Shown here: piece by piece, positions 53,796-63,203 of the stretch
Layout: each line of letters starts with the position of its first letter
Numbering within the stretch: position 1 is the first letter of the stretch
From: Acidobacteriota bacterium
GTDB taxonomy: Bacteria; Acidobacteriota; Terriglobia; Bryobacterales; Bryobacteraceae
Direction of reading: 5' to 3'
Assembly: GCA_023436715.1 (NCBI GenBank)
Contig: JAEZIJ010000030.1
Span: 1-64,000, forward strand
Length of the DNA: 64,000 nucleotides
Made by a program: the position numbers and the translations under genes
The notes under the pieces: generated by a model
The model's database searches: none
Told to the model about the DNA's origin: nothing
What the model saw: the letters and a program-made list of their open reading frames with translations, nothing else

Positions 53796-55016
53796 ATGGC
53801 GGTCTTGCCGCGGCGTACAACGGTTGTCGTCGATGTGGGTGGAGTCAAAATCGGAGCGGGCCATCCGATCGTCGTGCAGTCGATGACGAACACGGACACG
53901 GCCGACGTTGCCGGCACGGTGAGCCAGGCGGCCGCGCTGGCGCGGGCCGGCTCGGAACTCGTGCGCGTCACCGTGAACAACGAAGAGGCCGCGCGCGCTG
54001 TCCCGGAGATTGTTGAAGGGCTCGACCGGGTGGGTGCGCGCGTGCCCATCATCGGCGACTTTCACTACAACGGGCACATCCTCCTCAAGAAGTACCCCGA
54101 ATGCGCGCGCGCCCTGGCGAAGTACCGCATCAACCCCGGCAACGTAAATATCGGGAAAAAGCACGACGACAACTTCCGGACGATGATCGAAACGGCGGTG
54201 GAATACGACCGTCCGGTGCGTATCGGCGTGAACTGGGGATCTCTGGACCAATCGTTGCTGATGCGGCTCATGGATGAGAACGCCCGCAAACCCCGGCCGG
54301 AAGATGCGCGTTCAGTGATGCTGGAAGCCATGGTGGTGAGCGCGATCGAATCGGCGCAGGCGGCCGAGAGATACGGGCTCGGACACGACCGGATCCTTCT
54401 TAGCGCAAAAGTCAGCGGGGTGCAGGACCTGATCGAGGTCTACCGTTCTATGGGAGCGCGGTGCGACTACCCGCTTCACCTCGGGCTGACCGAGGCCGGA
54501 TTGGGGGCGAAAGGAATCGTCGCCACCACCGCGGCACTGGCAGTGCTCCTTCAGGAGGGCATCGGCGACACCATCAGGGCTTCACTGACGCCGGCTCCGA
54601 ACGGCGACCGCACCGAAGAGGTGCTGGTCAGCCAGCAGATTCTGCAATCGCTCGGGATTCGCAGTTTCACCCCACAGGTCACCGCATGTCCGGGGTGCGG
54701 GCGGACGACGAGCACGTTCTTCCAGGAGATGGCCGAACGAATCCAGACGCATCTGCGCGAGCGGATGCCTGTGTGGCGCCGGCAGCACGCGGGCGTGGAG
54801 GAACTGCGTGTCGCCGTCATGGGCTGTATCGTGAACGGCCCCGGAGAATCGAAGCACGCGAATCTGGGCATTTCCCTGCCCGGCACGTTCGAGGAACCCA
54901 AGGCGCCCGTATATGTAGACGGCAGGTTGATGACCACTCTGAAGGGCGATGGTATAGTCGCCGAGTTCATCGGCATACTGGAAGATTACGTCGCGCGAAA
55001 GTATCCGGCGAACTAA
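53796..55016 (+). CDS. ispG: 4-hydroxy-3-methylbut-2-enyl diphosphate synthase
   Basis: IspG carries out the penultimate step of the MEP isoprenoid pathway with a [4Fe-4S] cluster. The 406-residue protein contains [21 protein letters not shown] and the cluster cysteines in [12 protein letters not shown] and [16 protein letters not shown] lies 3 bases before the ATG and a TACAAT box (53773-53778) further upstream. The yjbQ gene follows after 180 bases that contain a TATAAT. Confidence 0.96.
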   Translation: MAVLPRRTTVVVDVGGVKIGAGHPIVVQSMTNTDTADVAGTVSQAAALARAGSELVRVTVNNEEAARAVPEIVEGLDRVGARVPIIGDFHYNGHILLKKYPECARALAKYRINPGNVNIGKKHDDNFRTMIETAVEYDRPVRIGVNWGSLDQSLLMRLMDENARKPRPEDARSVMLEAMVVSAIESAQAAERYGLGHDRILLSAKVSGVQDLIEVYRSMGARCDYPLHLGLTEAGLGAKGIVATTAALAVLLQEGIGDTIRASLTPAPNGDRTEEVLVSQQILQSLGIRSFTPQVTACPGCGRTTSTFFQEMAERIQTHLRERMPVWRRQHAGVEELRVAVMGCIVNGPGESKHANLGISLPGTFEEPKAPVYVDGRLMTTLKGDGIVAEFIGILEDYVARKYPAN

Positions 55017-55196
55017 CTCGTCGGCAGCGCGGTGCAAAATCGGAACTAACTACCTCTTACTCCTACTTACTCTCCCGCGGGCCGACCGGCTTCATTAACG
55101 GCTTGCGTTCAGAGCGCTTCTGATATAATTGAAGATAACTGGCTGGTTGCCGATACTTGAGGGGCATCGTCTGTATCGAATCACTAGAGAGACAAA

Positions 55197-55709
55197 ATGA
55201 GCACACCCAGAATCGACGCAGGGGCATCGGAAGCGTTCGAGTTGGCGGAGCAGGCCACTCGTCCTGTCACTGAAGGTCAGGTTCGTATCTTCAACCGGGT
55301 AATCGAGTGGGTCACCACCGAGAGGTTCCAGTTAATGAATCTGACCGAGCGGATGAACGAACTGGTGCGGAAGAGCGGGGTGCGGGAAGGCACGATTCAT
55401 GTGCAGTCGCTCCATACGACCACGGCGGTCTTTCTGAACGAATGGCAGGACGCCCTGCTGCACGATATGCAGACCTGCCTGGAAAAGCTGGTGGACCGGA
55501 ATGAGCGCTGGCGCCACAACGACCCGCAGTACTCGGATTGCGAGCGGTCCAACGCCGATTCCCACCTTCGCGGGATGCTTCTGGGCCAAACGCTGTGCCT
55601 GCAAGTGCGCAACTCCAAGGTGCTGCTCGGCACCTGGCAGAACATCATTTTCGCGGAGTTCGATGGTCCGCGAAGCCGAACCCTGGCAATCCAGATTTCC
55701 GGCATTTAG
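55197..55709 (+). CDS. YjbQ-family protein (UPF0047)
   Basis: 170 residues. VREGTIHVQSLHTTTAVFLNEWQDALLHDMQ and RNERWRHNDPQYSDCERSNADSHLRGMLLG carry the conserved histidines and acidic residues of the family; LLGTWQNIIFAEFDGPRSRTLAIQ closes it. E. coli YjbQ has weak thiamine-phosphate synthase activity; the true role is unsettled. The N-terminal 25 residues exceed the usual family start. A TATAAT about 70 bases upstream may be its promoter. Confidence 0.9.
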   Translation: MSTPRIDAGASEAFELAEQATRPVTEGQVRIFNRVIEWVTTERFQLMNLTERMNELVRKSGVREGTIHVQSLHTTTAVFLNEWQDALLHDMQTCLEKLVDRNERWRHNDPQYSDCERSNADSHLRGMLLGQTLCLQVRNSKVLLGTWQNIIFAEFDGPRSRTLAIQISGI

Positions 55710-55714
55710 AGAAG

Positions 55715-56146
55715 ATGCCGCGTCTATTCCGGCTGGAAGACGCTCAGCGCCTGCTCGCTGAACTCGAGCCGGTTCTGCGCACGATCGCGTCGCTCAAGAA
55801 ATCCTTCGACGAGCTCGATCTGGAGCTTCGGGTGTGCTCGGAGCGGATCGCGCTCGTGGGCGGGGCGTTTGTGGAGCGCACGGATCTGGCGGTTAAGCGG
55901 CGCCGGCATGATTCAATCGCGAAGATGCTCAGCGACTCTCTGGAAGCGGTTCAGCAACACGGCTGTCTCCTCAAGGATCCGGACGAGGGCCTGGTGGATT
56001 TCCCAACGTTGTTTCGCGGAGAAGAGGTCTACCTGTGCTGGAAGCTCGGCGAGCCGGCGATTCAATTCTGGCACGGTCTCAGCGAAGGGTTTCAGGGCCG
56101 GAAGCCGATCGATAAGGAGTTCCTGGAGAACAACAAGGTGGGCTAG
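55715..56146 (+). CDS. DUF2203 protein
   Basis: 143 residues from the ATG 5 bases after the yjbQ stop. PRLFRLEDAQRLLAELEPVLRTI and LLKDPDEGLVDFPTLFRGEEVYLCWKLGEPAIQFWHGLSEGFQGRKPID are DUF2203 signatures. The protein is helical and soluble with no known function. Coupling to yjbQ is likely. Confidence 0.88.
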   Translation: MPRLFRLEDAQRLLAELEPVLRTIASLKKSFDELDLELRVCSERIALVGGAFVERTDLAVKRRRHDSIAKMLSDSLEAVQQHGCLLKDPDEGLVDFPTLFRGEEVYLCWKLGEPAIQFWHGLSEGFQGRKPIDKEFLENNKVG

Positions 56147-56213
56147 ATGCGGCCCGCGCCGCCCGCCCGGCTCCGCTCGATGAGATCCGGGCGAGCAGCG
56201 CGCCACGCGGGGC

Positions 56214-56399
56214 TTACTTCACCATCGGCTGTGTGTTCGTGTTCGCCTTGGCGCCGTGCTTCTTGTGGTGCTTCGCCTTGTGCTTCGCAGTCTTGGCCGT
56301 CTGGGGCTGCGAGCTCGAAGTGGGCTGCGCAGGTGCCTGCGCGAATGTGAATGGTGTGCTCAGGGCAACTGCCAACAGCGTCAATCCCAGTTTCCTCAT
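56214..56399 (-). CDS. small exported Lys/His-rich protein
   Basis: 61 residues from the ATG at 56399, preceded by GGAGGAACC and followed by a signal peptide (LGLTLLAVALSTPFTFAQ). The mature part is a short Ala/Pro/Ser/Gln segment followed by KTAKHKAKHHKKHGAKANTN. It is strongly basic and resembles acid-shock (Asr-like) or metal-binding peptides only in composition. The function is unknown. Confidence 0.75.
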   Translation of the reverse strand: MRKLGLTLLAVALSTPFTFAQAPAQPTSSSQPQTAKTAKHKAKHHKKHGAKANTNTQPMVK

Positions 56400-56614
56400 G
56401 GTTCCTCCGTAGGCGGATGCTTTGATTTGTTTTCCTCTCATCCGCACGATCCCATCATGCTTCGAGAGGCCGCCCGAGCACGATAGCCCCGCCGCCCTAA
56501 TTCCCCGGCCGAAACGAAAGGATTGTTCCTCCCCTGAATTCGCCGGCAACTCTAGCCCAAGCAGGTGATGGATTCGGGGCCCTTAGCTCTCCTAAACTGG
56601 GATAAGGTAACTCT

Positions 56615-57943
56615 ATGCCTCGGCAACAGATTACGCACGCCGCGATTTTTCGCGTACTGATTGCCGGGTTCATGCTGGTGATCCTGCTGCTGATTACGGC
56701 GGCCTTCATCAGCGTTCAGAGCATCCGTTCCATCAAGGAAAGCGTGGCGGACCTGGTCGGCGAGGAACTGCTTGCGACCAGGCTGATCGACGACATTCAG
56801 CACGAGCAGGTGGCCCTCAGCGCCGTCTTCCTGAAACTCGCAGGCGATCCGGAGGCGGTCGATCGCGAGAAGGTGCTCTCGGAACTTGACGACGCCGATG
56901 CGCGCATGGACGACATCGACGAGATGGTCAAGGGCACGCCGGAGGAGGCGCTGTGGAACGGGCTGAAGAGGGCTTCATCCGCGTTCTCCGAGGAGGCGCG
57001 GCGGCTGCTTTCTCTCGAACACCCGACAACGCTGCTCTCGCGCGACCTGTTCCGCCGCCACCAGGACGCGCTGGCGATCGTCGCCAAGGTGGCTGCCGCG
57101 AGCCACGCGAACGCTTCCGCCGCGCGGGACAAAATCGAGTCGCGCTCGGCCGAACTGGTGAAGCACTCCGCCCTGCTGCTTGGAGCCTGCCTGCTGTTCG
57201 CGCTGCTCTGTGCCATGCTGACCGTCCGCATGACGCTGGACCTGTTCCGCCGCATGGAACGGCAAACCGGCGAGCTGAGCCGCGTCTCCTGGCATCTCCT
57301 TGAGAATCAGGAGATCACCGCCCGCCGGTTTTCACACGAACTGCACGACGAGCTCGGGCAATCGCTCACAGCCGTGAAAGCCAATCTGCATGCGCTTCGA
57401 TCCTCCGGCGATGGCCTGGACAGTGCGCGTCTGGAAGACTGCATAGCACTCGTAAACGAATCCATCAGCAACGTGCGGGAGCTGTCGCAGTTGCTGCACC
57501 CCACAATCCTTGACGATTTCGGCCTTGACGCTGCCATCGGCTGGCTCGCGGAGCGGTTCACCCAGCGCACAAGAATCGAGGTGGATTACAGGTCCGATTT
57601 CACGGGGCGCGTGACCGAGGAAACGGAGACTCACCTTTTCCGGATCTGCCAGGAGGCGCTTACGAATGCGGCGAGGCACTCGGGCGCAACGGCGGTCACA
57701 GTCCGGCTGGTTCCGCACGGCGACAAGCTGCGCCTCGTCGTTTCCGACAATGGATCCGGCTTGAGCGATGCCGCGGCCGAGCAGAGAGGCATGGGCCTTG
57801 TCGGGATGCGCGCACGCGCACGCGGCGTCGGCGGTACGCTGAGTATAGACTCCGTCAAAGGTAAAGGGGTAACCATCACCGCGGAGATCCCGGCAAATGG
57901 AGCAAGGCACAAGCAGGAAGATAAGGATCTTGTTGGCCGATGA
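56615..57943 (+). CDS. NarL-type membrane sensor histidine kinase
   Basis: 442 residues. Two membrane helices (VLIAGFMLVILLLITAAFISV and ALLLGACLLFALLCAML) flank a 145-residue helical periplasmic sensor. The HisKA_3 H-box is RRFSHELHDELGQSLTAVKANL. The HATPase domain shows LFRICQEALTNAARHSGA (N box), VVSDNGSGL (G1) and GMGLVGMRARARGVGGTLSI (G2). It should phosphorylate the LuxR-type regulator whose gene overlaps its 3' end by 47 bases. The stimulus is unknown. Confidence 0.94.
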   Translation: MPRQQITHAAIFRVLIAGFMLVILLLITAAFISVQSIRSIKESVADLVGEELLATRLIDDIQHEQVALSAVFLKLAGDPEAVDREKVLSELDDADARMDDIDEMVKGTPEEALWNGLKRASSAFSEEARRLLSLEHPTTLLSRDLFRRHQDALAIVAKVAAASHANASAARDKIESRSAELVKHSALLLGACLLFALLCAMLTVRMTLDLFRRMERQTGELSRVSWHLLENQEITARRFSHELHDELGQSLTAVKANLHALRSSGDGLDSARLEDCIALVNESISNVRELSQLLHPTILDDFGLDAAIGWLAERFTQRTRIEVDYRSDFTGRVTEETETHLFRICQEALTNAARHSGATAVTVRLVPHGDKLRLVVSDNGSGLSDAAAEQRGMGLVGMRARARGVGGTLSIDSVKGKGVTITAEIPANGARHKQEDKDLVGR

Positions 57944-58547
57944 CCACACCATGGTCCGGCAGGGTTTCCGGATGATTCTGTCCGCCCAGCCTGACATGGA
58001 GATCGTCGGCGAGGCGGGCAACGGCCGCGAAGCGGTCGAACTGGCCGGCGAATTGAAGCCCGACGTGGTGGTGATGGACGTATCGATGCCGGAACTGAAC
58101 GGCATCGAGGCCACACGCCGCATTTCCGAGGCCCTGCCGCGCACGCGCGTCCTTGCGCTCAGCATGTATAAGGATTCCGTGTACGTGCGCGAAATTCTTC
58201 GCGCCGGTGCGAGGGGTTTCCTGCTGAAAGATGCCGTCGATCGCGACCTGCTCGCCGCCGTTCGCGCGGTGGCAGGCGGGGAGGGCTATTTGCATCCGGC
58301 GGTGTCGGAGGCGGTGCTCAGCGATTACCGCCGGCACGTAACCGATCCGCTGGACCTGCTCAGCAGCCGCGAGCGCGAAGTCCTCCAGATGATTGCGGAG
58401 GGCAAGACGAACAAGGACATCGCCGGGTCCCTGAACCTCAGCGTCTACACCGTGGACGCGCACCGCGGCCGCATCATGGAGAAACTGAACCTGCACAGCA
58501 TCGGCGAACTGGTGCGCTTCGCGGTGCGCAAAGGGCTCGTCGATTAA
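57897..58547 (+). CDS. LuxR/NarL-family response regulator
   Basis: 216 residues. The receiver has ILLADDHTMVRQG, VVVMDVSMPELNG with the acceptor aspartate, LALSMY and LLKDAV. The C-terminal HTH reads LSSREREVLQMIAEGKTNKDIAGSLNLSVYTVDAHRGRIMEKL. It starts inside the kinase gene and is translated from the same mRNA. Targets are not evident from the neighbours. Confidence 0.95.
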   Translation: MEQGTSRKIRILLADDHTMVRQGFRMILSAQPDMEIVGEAGNGREAVELAGELKPDVVVMDVSMPELNGIEATRRISEALPRTRVLALSMYKDSVYVREILRAGARGFLLKDAVDRDLLAAVRAVAGGEGYLHPAVSEAVLSDYRRHVTDPLDLLSSREREVLQMIAEGKTNKDIAGSLNLSVYTVDAHRGRIMEKLNLHSIGELVRFAVRKGLVD

Positions 58548-58592
58548 GGCGCGCCCCGGGAATGGTCAAACCGCTCTCCTGAAAATGACCAG

Positions 58593-58670
58593 ACATCGGC
58601 GTTTATTCGCGTTCATCTGCGGCCCAAATGCCTTTGTCAGCCACCGATGAACGCAAATGAACGCCGATGT
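58593..58670. repeat. 31-bp imperfect inverted repeat, GATGAACGC family
   Basis: Arms 58593-58623 (ACATCGGCGTTTATTCGCGT...) and 58640-58670 pair with about four mismatches around a 16-base loop. It shares GATGAACGC, GGCGTTTAT and GTTCATC words with the element at 4594-4670. It lies between the response-regulator gene and the convergent coiled-coil gene. Confidence 0.8.
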
Positions 58671-58693
58671 GCAATGCCCGCGGATAAATCGGG

Positions 58694-59722
58694 TCACCCT
58701 TGCGGCCGGTTTTTCGCCTGCTCCATCGCGATCTGGTTGATGTGGGAAAGCGCCCGCGCACCTGACGCGCCTTCGATCGCCTTTACCGCGATATCCTGCA
58801 CCTGTTGCTTGGCCTCGGCGAGCTGTTTCTCGAGAGCGGCGATCTGCGCGGACTGGCGCGCCACGGTCTCTTCGAGAGACTTCACCTGCAGAGCGTTGAC
58901 GCGGCGCTCGGCCTCGGCGTCCTTTTGGAGCATCGCTGTCTGCTGCTGGAACCGCGATTCGGCCGCCCGCGCCGCTTCGGATGCGGCCGCCTTGGCTTCC
59001 TTCTCCAGACGCGCGGGGAATCCGGATGACTCCTGCTGGAGCTTCGCGAACTCCTCCTCACGCTCTCTCAGGGCCGTCTCGCGCTGCTGCCACCCCTTTT
59101 CAAGCAGTTCCTGCCGCTCGGCGTTCTTTTTCTCCTGAAGCCTGATCTCCTCTTCGTAGCGGTCCTGGGCCTTCTTGCGTTCGAGGTTCTTCTTGTACTC
59201 GTATTCCTCGATTTCCCGTTGGCGCTGTTTGCGCAAAGCCTCTTCCTGTTCCTTGCGCTCACGCTCGGACGTGCGAGCTTCCTCTTCCCATTCGGAGCGC
59301 CGGGCGGTAATCTCGGCCTCGAGTTCCCGGTTCTGCCGCGAGTAGTCCTCGACAAGCTGATCGACCGTGGTCGCCGCCACATCGATCCGGTGCATGCGTT
59401 CGAGTTCCTTGCGCTCCAGGGCGACTGCTTCCCGCGCACCGGCGAGCAGGTTGACTTCTTCCACAAGCTTCGACGAAAGATCCGAGAGCGAGCGGGAAAT
59501 TTCGAGGCCCAGCCCGGAAATCTTCTGCACCACCGACTCGACAGTCACGTTCTCGACCGCCTGCCTGACCTCGACTTCCCGGAGTCGCGCAGCTTCGGCG
59601 GCCTTGGCATCGGCGCTCTCGCGAGCGGCCTCTACTTCTTCGCGGATGGTGTCGAACTCCTGCTGCACCTCGGCCTTGGTCTTGCGAGGGCGGGCGGCGG
59701 GTTTTGTTGTTTTTGATGGCAT
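58694..59722 (-). CDS. long coiled-coil protein
   Basis: 342 residues, start supported by GGAGGACC. A basic Pro/Lys N-terminus (SKTTKPAARPRKTKAEV) is followed by almost continuous charged heptad-type helix to residue 335, rich in E, K, R, Q and A. There is no signal peptide or membrane segment. A structural or cytoskeletal role is possible. No known family is recognised. Confidence 0.82.
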   Translation of the reverse strand: MPSKTTKPAARPRKTKAEVQQEFDTIREEVEAARESADAKAAEAARLREVEVRQAVENVTVESVVQKISGLGLEISRSLSDLSSKLVEEVNLLAGAREAVALERKELERMHRIDVAATTVDQLVEDYSRQNRELEAEITARRSEWEEEARTSERERKEQEEALRKQRQREIEEYEYKKNLERKKAQDRYEEEIRLQEKKNAERQELLEKGWQQRETALREREEEFAKLQQESSGFPARLEKEAKAAASEAARAAESRFQQQTAMLQKDAEAERRVNALQVKSLEETVARQSAQIAALEKQLAEAKQQVQDIAVKAIEGASGARALSHINQIAMEQAKNRPQG

Positions 59723-59779
59723 TCCGGTCCTCCAGGGTGAAACCGTTAGGTTAGCACCCTGGAGGCGGAAGGCGTTCGC

Positions 59780-60160
59780 CTATGGTGCGATCGCGATGAC
59801 GTCGATCTCGACCCGGACATCGCGCGGGAGACGCGCCACTTCCACCGTGGAGCGCGCGGGCGGGTTATCGGTGAAGTAACGCCCGTAGACCTCGTTCATC
59901 CTTGGGAATTCGGCCATATCCTTGAGGTACACGGTGGTCTTGAGCACGTGGCCGAGCGAAGATCCGCAAGCCGCCAGCACGGCTTTGAGGTTCTCCAACA
60001 CCCGTGCGGTCTGCGCGGCGATATCGCCTTCGATGATGGTGTTGGTGGCCGGGTCGAGCGGGATTTGCCCGCTCAAAAATGCCAGCCCGTTCCACTTCAC
60101 GGCCTGCGAATACGGCCCAATTGCGTTAGGAGCTTGTGCGGTAGCGATGATCTGTCTCAT
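59780..60160 (-). CDS. ridA: RidA-family enamine/imine deaminase
   Basis: 126 residues from the ATG at 60160 with AGGA five bases upstream. APNAIGPYSQAVKWNGLAFLSGQIPLDPATN, LENLKAVLAACG and PPARSTVEVARLPRDVRVEIDVIAI carry the RidA signature with the conserved arginine. RidA hydrolyses reactive 2-aminoacrylate-type intermediates made by PLP enzymes. It follows the PLP-dependent decarboxylase by 8 bases, so a damage-control role for that enzyme is suggested. Confidence 0.93.
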   Translation of the reverse strand: MRQIIATAQAPNAIGPYSQAVKWNGLAFLSGQIPLDPATNTIIEGDIAAQTARVLENLKAVLAACGSSLGHVLKTTVYLKDMAEFPRMNEVYGRYFTDNPPARSTVEVARLPRDVRVEIDVIAIAP

Positions 60161-60168
60161 AGGAGTCC

Positions 60169-61554
60169 TCAGTGCGAAACGGTGCCGCGGATGAGTTCCC
60201 AGGCCTCCTCGACATCCTCGCGCGTGGTGGCGATGTTGCCGATTGCCAGTCTCAGTACAAACCTGTCGTGCAGAACCGTATGGGAAAGGAAAAACTTGCC
60301 GCTCGCGTTGACGCAGTCGATCAGTCTCTGGTTTTCCTCGTCGGTTCCCTTGTACCGGAAGCAAACCGCCGAGAACGGGGCCGGAGCCGCGCGCTCAAAG
60401 CGGGGATCGGCGTCCACCTTCGCGGCGAACTCGCTCGCCCAGCGGATGTGCGACCGAATCAGTTCGGCGATGCCCTCGCGGCCGAAGTAGCGCAGAACGA
60501 ACCAGAGCTTGAGCGACCGGAAGCGCCGCCCGAGCGGCACGCCGTAATCCATCAGGTTGACGGCCCGCGGGTCTTCGGCGGTGCGGAGGTACTCGGGCAC
60601 GAGAGAAAAGGCCCGCCGCAGGATGTCCGGTCGCCGCGTGAAGAACACGCTCAGGTCCATCGGAGTGAAGAGCCACTTGTGCGCATTCACGACCATCGAG
60701 TGCGCGCGCTCCACTCCCTCGAACAGGCCGCGTAGTTCCGGGAGAATCATGGCCGAGCCCGCGTACGCCGCATCAACGTGCAGCCAGAGGCCATACCGGT
60801 CCGCGATATCCGCAATCAGGGGCACGGGATCGATGCTGGTGGTAGACGTAGTCCCGACCGTCGCAACCACGCAGAACGGCCGCTTGCCGTCGGAGAGGTC
60901 GCGCTTGATCGCTGCTTCGAGCAAGTCCACGCGCATGCGGAAGTCATCGTCGGACTCGATCTTGCGAACATTCCGCCGGCCGATTCCGAGCGCAATGCAA
61001 TCCTTCTCGATCGAGGAATGCGCCTGGTCCGAACAGTAGAGGACCAAATCCGGGCGCACACCGTTCTCACGGGCATCCGGGTCGGCCATCTCCCTTGCCG
61101 CCGCGATCCCGTGCATACTGCTCACCGAGGCGGTATCGAAGATCACGCCGAAAAACTCGTCCGGCAGGGACATCCACTGCCGCAGCCACCCGAGCGCCAC
61201 CTGCTCGAGTTCCGTGGATGCCGGGGACGTCTTCCAGTGGATCGCGTTGGTGTTCAGCGCCGCCGCGAGCATCTCCGCCAAAATCGCCGGCGTCGAACTT
61301 GCGCTCGGGAAGTACGCCATGAACCTCGGATGGTTCCACAGCGTGGTGGCCGGCACGATCAGCTCGCGAAAATCTTTTAGGATAGCTTCAAGGCTCTCGC
61401 CCTTCTCGGGCGCCGAGCGCGGTAGCGCGTCCATCAAAGCGCCCGGTTTGATCCTGGGCAGGACCGGGTATTGCCTGCTTGTGTCGAGGTAGTCGGCCAC
61501 CCAGTCCACTACTTCGCGGCCGGCTTGCCGGAAATCGTCTGTATACTTGCTCAT
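60169..61554 (-). CDS. PLP-dependent aromatic-L-amino-acid decarboxylase family protein
   Basis: 461 residues. FRQAGREVVDWVADYLD and WNHPRFMAYFPSASSTPAILAEML are typical of the AADC group II family. The PLP lysine is in VVNAHKWLFTP (about residue 293), and LWLHVDAAYAGSAMI carries the cofactor aspartate. DTASVSSMHGIAAAREM replaces the more usual SGGTEAN-type turn. The substrate (Trp, Phe, Tyr or another) cannot be read directly. The ATG overlaps the hydrolase stop by four bases. Confidence 0.92.
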   Translation of the reverse strand: MSKYTDDFRQAGREVVDWVADYLDTSRQYPVLPRIKPGALMDALPRSAPEKGESLEAILKDFRELIVPATTLWNHPRFMAYFPSASSTPAILAEMLAAALNTNAIHWKTSPASTELEQVALGWLRQWMSLPDEFFGVIFDTASVSSMHGIAAAREMADPDARENGVRPDLVLYCSDQAHSSIEKDCIALGIGRRNVRKIESDDDFRMRVDLLEAAIKRDLSDGKRPFCVVATVGTTSTTSIDPVPLIADIADRYGLWLHVDAAYAGSAMILPELRGLFEGVERAHSMVVNAHKWLFTPMDLSVFFTRRPDILRRAFSLVPEYLRTAEDPRAVNLMDYGVPLGRRFRSLKLWFVLRYFGREGIAELIRSHIRWASEFAAKVDADPRFERAAPAPFSAVCFRYKGTDEENQRLIDCVNASGKFFLSHTVLHDRFVLRLAIGNIATTREDVEEAWELIRGTVSH

Positions 61555-63203
61555 TGTTGAATAGAAACTGCTCCAGTCATTTTGATTTTCGCAGCATCGG
61601 CGGGCGGCAGACTCCAGTTGCGGTCGAACCTGCCTTCGGCGACGACGTTATCGAGCGATCCCTTGAACAGGATGTAGTCGGCAAAGGTCGGCAGGACACT
61701 CGCGGGCGCGCCCGTGTAGCGAAGGCCGGGGCGGCGTGATTGCTCCGCGCCCGTCCACCAGGCCAGCCCGGAATTGACCACGACATAGCGGCCGTTTGCC
61801 GGATACGTGAAGACAAGGCCGTAATCCGCGGCGCCCCGGTTCAGTCCGAGCGGGAGCCGGAGGCCCGCGACGATGCGGTTGGTTGCCGCGGTTCCGAACA
61901 GAACAAGGTTGCCTTTCCGGTTCGCCTCCTTGAGGTCGCGGTCGGCCACCGCCTGCAACGACAGCAGCAGACGCCGCCGCGGCGTGGACCACTCGGCCGC
62001 ACGAAGGGCCGCCTGCCGCCGGCGCTCTAATTCGTCCGCGGAGGGATTGTCCAGAGTCCCGTAAACGTACGCATGGCGCGAGGCCACGGCCTCGGAAATC
62101 GGACCTTCCAGCCAAGGGCGTTTCTCGCGAGCCGAAGGCCTGTACCGCTCAACACTCCACTTCGCGGCAGCCTTACTGAAGGAGACTGCGCCGTTCGTCC
62201 GCAGTCTGTGCTCGCGCCCATCGACCGAAATTGACAGCGCACTTGCCGGCCTGAACCTCGGATGGCCGGCCAGGTTCAGCGTGAATCCGTCCAGAGCCGC
62301 GGTCGCGATCTCGATCCGGTTGTCGCCTGTGAATCGCGCGTCGATCGAGGCTAATTCACCGGGGGTGAGCCCATCGATATGGACCCAGTGTGCCGAGTTG
62401 TACTTGTAGGCCCGCGTGACGAAGCGCACCCGCGCCGGAAACCTGCTGCGCCGGTATTTCGAAAACCAATCGAAGATTGCGCCATTCTTGTACGCGAGAT
62501 CCCAGGAGTTGTGCCTCACGTTGGGGTACTCGATGTACTCCACATTGACGCCGAGGCGCAGCAGCGTCTTCTGCCATTTCCGCGAGACCTCGACGCTTAC
62601 CGCCGGGTCCTTATCGCCGTGAAACAGGCGAACCGGAAGGTTCAGCGCGTTGGGCGCGAGTTCGCCTGTGGCCGCGGGAGGCTCCGGACACACGGGTGCG
62701 ATGGCCGCCCAGATGCCGGGCCGCGTCAAACCGAGCCGGAGGGCGCCGCCTCCTCCCATTGAAAGCCCTGTCAGATAGATACGGTCCTCGTCTACCGGAA
62801 AGCGCCTTTGGACGTCAGCGACCACGTCATAGACGTCTTTCTCGGCGATTCCGTAATATCCCATTGTCCCTCTGGCGAGCGGACAAGCGACAATGCAGTC
62901 AACCTCGGGCATATGGGGGAACACCCGCGGCGCTTCGGCCTCTCCCTGGCCGGGCAGATTGCCCCTGCCGAAAACCCGCCGCAAATTGAGTTGATGGTTG
63001 GAGTCCTCCCCGTGCAGACTGATGACAAGCGGGTGCCTGGCCGCCCCGTCGAGGTTGCGGGGCAGGTAGAGGGCGTAGGGCTGGTCGCTGTCGTCCACGT
63101 CGGAAAAGAACGTCGTTACCTGCGGCCCCGGCACATACAGTTGTGCCCGAAGCTTCCCGGCCATGAGCGGAAGAACACCCCGGATCAGGCTGCGCCTAAG
63201 CAT
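61551..63203 (-). CDS. exported alpha/beta hydrolase (PHB-depolymerase/PET-esterase-like)
   Basis: 550 residues. The N-terminus (LRRSLIRGVLPLMAGKLRA) resembles a twin-arginine or Sec signal. The hydrolase domain shows YALYLPRNLDGAARHPLVISLHG, the nucleophile serine in YLTGLSMGGGGAL, FHGDKDPAVSVEVSRKWQ with an acid residue and VRHNSWD with the histidine. The last 280 residues form a separate beta-rich domain seen in some esterases of this type. The start overlaps the preceding aldolase gene by 8 bases. The substrate is unknown. Confidence 0.85.
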   Translation of the reverse strand: MLRRSLIRGVLPLMAGKLRAQLYVPGPQVTTFFSDVDDSDQPYALYLPRNLDGAARHPLVISLHGEDSNHQLNLRRVFGRGNLPGQGEAEAPRVFPHMPEVDCIVACPLARGTMGYYGIAEKDVYDVVADVQRRFPVDEDRIYLTGLSMGGGGALRLGLTRPGIWAAIAPVCPEPPAATGELAPNALNLPVRLFHGDKDPAVSVEVSRKWQKTLLRLGVNVEYIEYPNVRHNSWDLAYKNGAIFDWFSKYRRSRFPARVRFVTRAYKYNSAHWVHIDGLTPGELASIDARFTGDNRIEIATAALDGFTLNLAGHPRFRPASALSISVDGREHRLRTNGAVSFSKAAAKWSVERYRPSAREKRPWLEGPISEAVASRHAYVYGTLDNPSADELERRRQAALRAAEWSTPRRRLLLSLQAVADRDLKEANRKGNLVLFGTAATNRIVAGLRLPLGLNRGAADYGLVFTYPANGRYVVVNSGLAWWTGAEQSRRPGLRYTGAPASVLPTFADYILFKGSLDNVVAEGRFDRNWSLPPADAAKIKMTGAVSIQQ

